Part shown: positions 58,501-64,000 of the stretch, piece by piece | How the letters are laid out: each line of letters begins with the position of its first letter | How positions within the stretch are numbered: the stretch's first letter is position 1 | Source of the DNA: Atherix ibis | Taxonomy: Eukaryota; Arthropoda; Insecta; Diptera; Athericidae | Reading direction: 5' to 3' | Assembly: GCA_958298945.1 (NCBI GenBank) | Contig: OY282609.1 | Span: forward strand, 31,345,212 to 31,409,211 | Length of the DNA stretch: 64,000 nucleotides | Program-made: the position numbers and the translations under genes | Notes under the pieces: generated by a model | What the model was told of the DNA's origin: nothing | Database searches by the model: none | The model's input: the letters and a program-made list of their open reading frames with translations, nothing else

Positions 58501-60854
58501 AGGTCGAAAAGTTAGTTCTGAAAACATGAATGAAACCAAACAAAAAATTAAAAAAAAACTTGTTTTTATGTGCTTCTAAAACTGCTACTTAAAAATAAAT
58601 TTCACTGCTATAATTTTCTGATCAATTATTAGTCGATGCCTTATTTTCGTTGATTAAATAGTACTCTTAGAACAAAATTAGATTGTAGACACGAATTTTA
58701 CTTTGTTTTCCTGTTTTCTAATAGAACCCAAGTAAATTTAAAAAGCATTTACTGTTTTTTTTAAATTTTAGTGGTCGGTTTTATGAATTACGATCAACGG
58801 GGTGGGATACTAAATTCACCCATGACCGTGTAAAATGTTGCGGTAGATAAGATATTTTATAGTGACTTTCAGTAGTTTTCAGTTACAGTGAAACTTATAT
58901 ATACGTATTACTGCCTTTACTATAGCCTGTTCTTATTCTGAAATCTTTTTGACTACTTCAAGATCTAGTTTTTTTCTTCTATGGATTTTAACAAATCTTA
59001 TAAGTTGTTTTTTTTCCCCAAAATGAATTCTCTCATTCTTATTATAAAAATATAGATATGGTAGAGAATAGATATTATAGGGAGATTTATACAATATCGA
59101 AGTATATTGGGTTGGTGTAAAAGTAATAACGTTTTTTTACATATACAATTAAACATTTTTTTTAAAATTTGTATTATTTATTTAATCAATTATATAATTT
59201 CCAACCGTTCTTATAACCTCATCCCATCTTTCTATCAACTTATTAATACCATTAGTGTAAAATTCCTTGGATTTTGATGCGAAATATGTAGAAAGGGATG
59301 TTTTTACCTGCTCTATTGTATCAAATTTTTTATCATTTAAAAAATTTTGCAGTGATCAAAATAAATAAAATTCGGAAGGAGCAAGATCTGGAGAATACGG
59401 TGGATGTTTGATAACATCCCAATTCAACTCATTTAGCTTGTGTTGGGTCATCATAGCCACATGCAGTCGCGCGTTGTCGTGATGAAACACTACCCCTTTT
59501 CTGTTTACCAATTCTGGTCTATCCTTTTGAAGGGCGATGTTCAATTTGGATAATTGCTGACAATATCGTTCTGCTGTAATTGTCTGATTGCGTTCCAAGA
59601 GTTCAAAGTACACAATACCCTTACAATCCCACAAAACACAAAGCATAACTTTTTTTTGATGGATTTCGGCTTTCGAAGTTGTTAATGGGGCTTGTCCAGT
59701 TATAGCCCAATGTCTTTTCTAATCACGTTGTTGTACACGACCCATTTCTCATCTCGCGTTACCAAACGATGCAAAAAAGGTTCATGTTTTTGTCTCGCAC
59801 TCAAAGCAACGCACGTTGAAACACGATCCAATAAATTGGCAGCCGACAATTGATGAGGTATCCAAACGTCGTCCCGCGAAACCATCCCTATACGCTTCAA
59901 ATGTCATTATACGGTTGTTTGGTTGACTCCCATCATCGACCCGATCTCCCTGGTGGTTTGACGTGAATTGGTGTCAATTATGACTTTTAACTTGTCGTCA
60001 TCAGACTTGAATGGCCGCCCGGTACGTGGTTTATCAATTAGTGAAAAATCCTCAGATCGGAATTTTGTAAACCATTTTGGTGCCTCCCATACTTTGATGA
60101 CATCTGTTCAATACACTTCGCAAATGTTTTTGGTTGCCACACTCGCGGTATTGTCCTTACGGAATTCATAAAGTAAACAATGACGTAAATGCACTTTATC
60201 GACCGACATTTTGAAACTATACAAGAGTTCTTCACTGTACTCTGGCCAGGCCAAAACTGAATAGAAAGTTGAGGGAAAGCATCTTTTATATTGTATAATG
60301 CAATCATTTAAAAGAAGATACTATTCATCATTTCTGAAGAAAAAATTTTTTTACCTGGGATCATAAAAAACCGTCATAACTTTTGCACCAACCCAATATA
60401 TTAAAAAAAGTTACCGATTATTGGCAGAAAAGTTCAAAGAACCTGCAAACAATTCTCTCTACAACTATTATCAAAAAATAGTGTTCCACACCAGACGACA
60501 CTAGTTTTATTAATTTCTTTCAAATACTGGTTTTGGTGATGATATTGACATTATTGGGTGTAGCCATTACATTTTGAAATCATAAGAACATGACCTTTAC
60601 AAAAATGGGATCACAATTAAGAATTAATCACAAAATGATCACACCCCAAATTTGTATTGTTCATTTTTCTGCTCAACGAATTGTTATTATCAAGCACTAC
60701 ACAATTTAACATTAAACTAAGTATTGGCCTTTGGAATGATTTCACTTTAAAATAATTGATAATAAATAATTTTGAAGACTTGTCTTCTCTTCATACCAAC
60801 TCCATGAACTTCTGCCACAACCAAAAGTAAAACCACTAACAGCAAAACTTTCAT
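54598..60854 (-). CDS. Secreted Na,K-ATPase beta-subunit-like (nervana-like) protein, six exons
   Basis: Coding exons on the minus strand: 60854-60797, 58517-58398, 58290-58121, 58022-57912, 57783-57615 and 54692-54598. All junctions are GT-AG and all phases match, giving 723 bases (240 aa and stop). Exon 1 encodes only a signal peptide (MKVLLLVVLLLVVAEVHGV). The remainder is a beta-subunit ectodomain: LTFRPKPP, SSLIWYVAS, VECSFENPP, STPCIFLKLN, VIWVSCEGETPADKENIGP, RMGFPGYYFP, and a C-terminus INIECKAWAKNI with SVHFELLID. Six cysteines (73, 85, 95, 109, 161, 218) fit the three conserved beta-subunit disulphides. N43 and N126 are glycosylation sequons. Beta subunits normally have about 300 residues with a cytoplasmic N-terminus and a membrane anchor, both absent here. 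Family is certain; secretion is inferred from exon 1. Confidence 0.88.
56327..57285 (+). mobile_element. DD41D Tc1-mariner element, 5'-deleted copy
   Basis: TAGGGTTTTCCAATAAGAGT and CTTTTGGAAAACCCTA are the ends, flanked by TA (56325-56326 and 57286-57287). It lies inside the LINE reverse transcriptase, which resumes on the other side. The element is 959 bp with an internal deletion of the DNA-binding half. Confidence 0.9.
56575..57172 (+). pseudogene. DD41D transposase, C-terminal half
   Basis: Reads HLSGAVNKQNCRFW in one frame near 56580, then LTVWCGFCSGRIIDPYFFRN, NIWFQQDGATCHTA (second Asp) and SCDLTPLDYFL (third Asp). TGG for the next Trp has become TAG at 56980-56982. After it the frame continues GYLKSLVFNNKPDT to RRGLLNVVLFRT. 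Highly similar to 26399-28605. Confidence 0.9.
59107..60396 (-). mobile_element. Full-length mariner (TTGGGTTGGTG termini) in the first intron
   Basis: TTGGGTTGGTGTAAAAGTAA on the left and TAACTTTTGCACCAACCCAA on the right, flanked by TA (59105-59106 and 60397-60398), 1290 bp. It lies in intron 1 of the nervana-like gene, in the same orientation as that gene. The deletion derivative at 18029-18912 belongs to the same family. Confidence 0.95.
59170..60209 (-). pseudogene. Mariner transposase with altered catalytic residue
   Basis: ATG 60209 begins MSVDKVHLRHCLLYEFRKDN. In-frame stops occur after CEVY and after NQTTV, and frame changes follow IRKDIGL. The C-terminal frame (59646-59356) reads MLCVLWDCKGIVYFELLERN, VVFHHDNARLHVAMM and PPYSPDLAPSEFYLF. 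The third catalytic Asp of the usual PSDY is Glu. A further break separates the last 60 residues (KFDTIEQVKTSLSTYF, RWDEVIRTVGNYI). Confidence 0.85.
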
Positions 60855-61321
60855 AATGGAAAAGGGCTCTTAATAAAATATCCTTTTTTCTTCGTCTTAA
60901 TTTTTTAAAATTTTTTTCAGTGTACTTTTAGAAATTATGATTGAGTTTTTAATAGAAAATAACCAAACAAGACAACTAAAAATTATGTTTGTAATATTCG
61001 GCAATCCAATCGAGACTAAAATTCTCAATTGATAATACTCTGAATTCGATCTCTTATATTTTTATCAGTAATTTTTTTTTGAATCGTTTTTCTTTACTTA
61101 CAATTGATGATAACTAATATTGACGGAAAAAAATCTTCTGAATTGTGTAACTATTTGATTTTTGTATATAATAACGATTTATTCGACTGTCGAACATCCG
61201 GTTGAAAGCTGATTGAACCACTTGAACACTGTTTGGATGGGTCGGTATATTTTCTTTAATGATTATAAGGAGTTAAACTAAAATGGCACTGTAATCAAAC
61301 ACAATTTGTGCATCTGTAGTA
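60855..61321 (-). promoter_or_regulatory. Putative promoter and 5' leader of the nervana-like gene
   Basis: Upstream of the exon-1 ATG. A TATATA lies at 61165-61170, and an initiator-like TCAGA about 30 bases downstream near 61139. A strong donor GTAAGT at 61101-61096 could end a short leader exon, with an acceptor such as TTAAG just before the ATG. All of this is inference from spacing; none of it is proven. Confidence 0.3.
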
Positions 61322-61745
61322 ATGGAAGTCGTAAAATGTTTCGAACGCAGTTTTAGAGAATATAGGTTTATGAAAAATATGTGCAAAGCAGAGTTGTCTT
61401 TGTCAAGTGCATTTATCTTTTTATTTATCAGCCTCGTTGGGAGAGCCGATGCTTTTAAGATGAAGCAAAAATTAATAGCTCTAAAGCCTAAAAAAAACGG
61501 TCTATGTAAAAATGGAGAAGCATATAATTTGGCGAATATAATAAATGAAAGCCCTAAAACTTACTTTAAGCACATGAGGGCAAGTCCTTAGATTTTTGGA
61601 GGAATATTTTATGGACTGATGTTGAAGAAGAAGAGAAGCCAAAATGTTCAGTACCTGTTCGAAATCATAAAGGTGGAAAAATAATGATTTCGGGTTGTGT
61701 TATCATACAAAGATTATTGTTCCTATTGTTAGGCAACTTAAAATA
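61322..61745 (+). pseudogene. Tc1-type transposase remnant
   Basis: The frame 61322-61591 ends in NLANIINESPKTYFKHMRAS. After a stop, the same region reads FWRNILWTDVEEEEKPKCSV and GGKIMISGCVI, which resembles the Tc1 segment around the first catalytic Asp (WxxVLFSDE; here ILWTDV) and the HGGGSVMVWGC region. Only this central part remains. Confidence 0.5.
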
Positions 61746-61914
61746 GTGAATTATTAAAGTTTCGACGAAGGCAATTTGATAAGTCCGTGATAGATGCAAA
61801 AAATGTAGCTGATATTAGCAAAGTGATATTTTTTTTCTTTAAAATACGCAATGCAAAATGTTATTATAAGCATATATTCATTAGTATAGTTTTAACAGTT
61901 ATTCAAAGCCGTCG

Positions 61915-63560
61915 AGGTTCTGCACTTATGGTATGAAGAAGTTGGAATGTCGTTGGACAAAGTGTATCAAACTGAAAGGAGACTATGTTGAAAACAAAAC
62001 CAATTTTTATTGAATAAATTAATATCACTAACTTACCAGACTGCCTTCGTAACCACATTTTTACCACATTCTTGGGCAATTGATTCTATTTGATTTTGAA
62101 TGTTAAAAATAAACCTTATTCTTTATTTAACTGCTTCTTTTATCGATAAATTTTTCTAAAATATTTTTTTGTCATTTAGAAGAACTAAAATACAAATCGA
62201 CAATTTTCGAAATACAAATCAACAAAATCGTCAACCATTTTTCTACCATATGATTTTTGACAGTTGTGACAATTTTGCTTAAATATGCGAGTAGTTAAAT
62301 AAATTGACAATCGGTAATGTTGCTTCATAAAATTTTGATGAAATTTGACGAAAATAAAAATCTTATTTATTCAAATTCTTTTATTATAAATATTTTACAT
62401 TTCAAATTTTATTATTTTTACTTTTTAATATAATTTAATTTAAACAAAGCATAAAACTTTTATTTATATAAATAAAAATAAAATGTTGTGAAAATTTGTG
62501 TACGTATTGTATTTTTTATATAGTTTTTTTCCCATATTCCAAACTTCATCTCTTCTTCATATTTTTATGATTTTATATTTGAATCGTCCTTAATCAATCA
62601 ATAATTGGAAATGAACAGACACACTGTGGTCGGGATGAATATTCTTTGCCCAAGCTTTGCATTCAATGTTGATAATAATTCCTTCTAAAATGGTTGCAGA
62701 ATTTATAAATTAATATTAAAAATCATTTTCTATAAATAATAGAAGTTGAACATGTATTAATATTGTTCGTTATTTTGATGGTTTTCAATTGCATTTTTTA
62801 TTTTTATTTTTGAGATAAATAATTTAAGCAAATTTCTTATTTTAAAGTTAGGCTTTTTTTTCTTCAAAAAGTAAATCTTTTAGAATAAAATTTTTGTTGT
62901 TATAAGGTCTCTGAGACAATAACCAGAGGCCATTTTGTAGCGCCACGGCCATGAGGCCATTTGGCGACCTTATATTACGTGTAGGTTGGCATTACCAGCT
63001 TCCCTAAAGAAACTGGTCGATGGTTATTTAGAAGGAAAAGTCAGATATTGTTATATTTTGTGGAACAAATTTAGATCATTAAAAAATGGCTTGGAAAAAT
63101 AATAGTTGAATCCAGAAGCTCCACAATGGAAGTAGTCCTGTTCAAAAATAAATTCCGGGTTAAGTGGCAATCATTTAAAATATGGAGAATGTGAGTTGAA
63201 CGCCACAGGAATGGCATGATGGACAGGAGGAAATCATGGGTAAGTGCGTTATGCCCAATCCAAGTTCTAAGAAGTTTACTTGCCCAGAATTTCAAAATGG
63301 TTGTTGAGAAGATTGGTTTTGCGGTGTAAGGCCAATGTGTGGACAGATATCTTCAATTTTTGGACTAGTCTATTTGAATACGAATGGCTAAAGATGTTTT
63401 ATGCCTGTGGTTAGCAGAGTTAGCACCGGATGGTGGAGACCTCCCCGCCAAATAGTTAGTCAATTCATTACCCAGAATGTCAACATGATTGGGAGCTCAT
63501 TGCAAACTGACGTTTCTATTGTCTAAAAAATTGCGATGAATCACATTGAGCACCGAATCA
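61915..63560. repeat. Segmental duplication, copy B (partner 53950-55500)
   Basis: Colinear with 53950-55500. It starts with a mariner C-terminus that is better preserved here (61931 onward: MKKLECRWTKCIKLKGDYVE), continues through the exon at 62590-62684 and enters the LINE. It includes the common phrases 'aatacaaatcgacaatttt' and 'gcttaaatatgcgagtagtt'. Confidence 0.9.
62590..62684 (-). CDS. Last exon of a second nervana-like gene, partial
   Basis: Acceptor AG at 62686-62685, stop at 62592-62590. It encodes GIIINIECKAWAKNI and SVSVHFQLLID. It differs from 54598-54692 at four positions, two of them changing amino acids (R to K at the junction codon, E to Q near the end). The other exons would lie beyond 64000 if the structure is kept. 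It could instead be a pseudogene tail. The polyadenylation region is also duplicated. Confidence 0.7.
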
Positions 63561-64000
63561 TTTGACGATCCACGAATTGCTTCGAGGGCAGATAGGGTAT
63601 CAGTAAATACAGCTACTCTTCTGTTGACTGGGATTCTCTACTGCCGTCTTAATCGCCAACAACTCGCAAGAGATTTGCTTTAGAAGATTGTGAAGGGGAT
63701 ATTCGGGAGAGCAACTGTTTTTATAAATGAGGTTAATACCGGATGTGTAAAGTTAGTGTGGGACTGGTTTTCGACCAGTTTCAATAAGGATAAGGAAGTT
63801 TGGTGCGCTCCACTGGGTAATCGAGTGCAACGATTGACAGCTGCTTCAACTTACCTTTGCCTTGCTGCTGGCATTCTGATGCATAAAGTGAGGGAATAGA
63901 GTAGGGCGTTGGTTACTCCAATTACATCATTTGTCTAATCTTATATTTACTATCAACGAGAATCTTCTTCATATTACAAATGGAGTTGATTCGGTTGATA
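62890..64000 (-). mobile_element. LINE with RNase H, copy in the second gene, runs off the window
   Basis: Same LINE and same position relative to the exon as 54890-57520. The minus-strand frame 63295-63071 reads KFWASKLLRTWIGHNALTHD, the usual TGH-region after RNase H. Positions 63590-63640 carry the VAVFTDT-like block, and 63690-63990 matches 55690-55990. Many stops; inactive. Confidence 0.8.

Overview
The window is eukaryotic nuclear DNA, most likely from an insect, perhaps a dipteran. The evidence is AT-rich intergenic DNA, GT-AG introns, AATAAA signals, two animal gene families (a LAMP-type lysosomal membrane glycoprotein and a nervana-type Na,K-ATPase beta subunit) and a very heavy load of IS630-Tc1-mariner elements. 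No rRNA, functional tRNA gene, CRISPR array or operon is visible.

Layout. 0.2-3.7 kb: the last three coding exons of a LAMP1 gene (+), with a Mos1-like mariner in one intron. 3.7-11.4 kb: AT-rich DNA with broken mariners and MITE-like repeats. 11.6-17.1 kb: a nearly full-length, decayed I-type LINE (ORF1 with zinc knuckles; ORF2 with endonuclease, RT, RNase H and a terminal CCHC). 18-39 kb: nested transposons, including a mariner inside a DD41D element inside a long-TIR element, mariners with internal inversions, and a hAT element with a clear 8-bp target-site duplication. 39-54 kb: LINE and transposase remnants, a tRNA-derived SINE, a 0.7-kb minisatellite, and a 5'-truncated LINE with an open RT frame and a 12-bp target-site duplication. 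54.5-61.2 kb: a complete minus-strand gene of six coding exons for a Na,K-ATPase beta-like protein, with transposons in its first and last introns. 62.6-64 kb: the last exon of a second, tandem copy that continues past the window edge.

The most interesting point is the beta-like gene. All splice phases agree and the six ectodomain cysteines are kept. However, the cytoplasmic tail and membrane anchor normally found at the N-terminus of a beta subunit are replaced by an 18-19 residue cleavable-looking signal peptide, so the predicted 240-aa product is a secreted beta ectodomain. The 3' part of the gene, with the LINE in its last intron, is duplicated about 8.0 kb away.

The host genes have no obvious functional link to each other. 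Most of the remaining sequence is the insertion history of transposons. All assignments come from reading translations, motifs, splice sites and repeats by eye; no database search was made.
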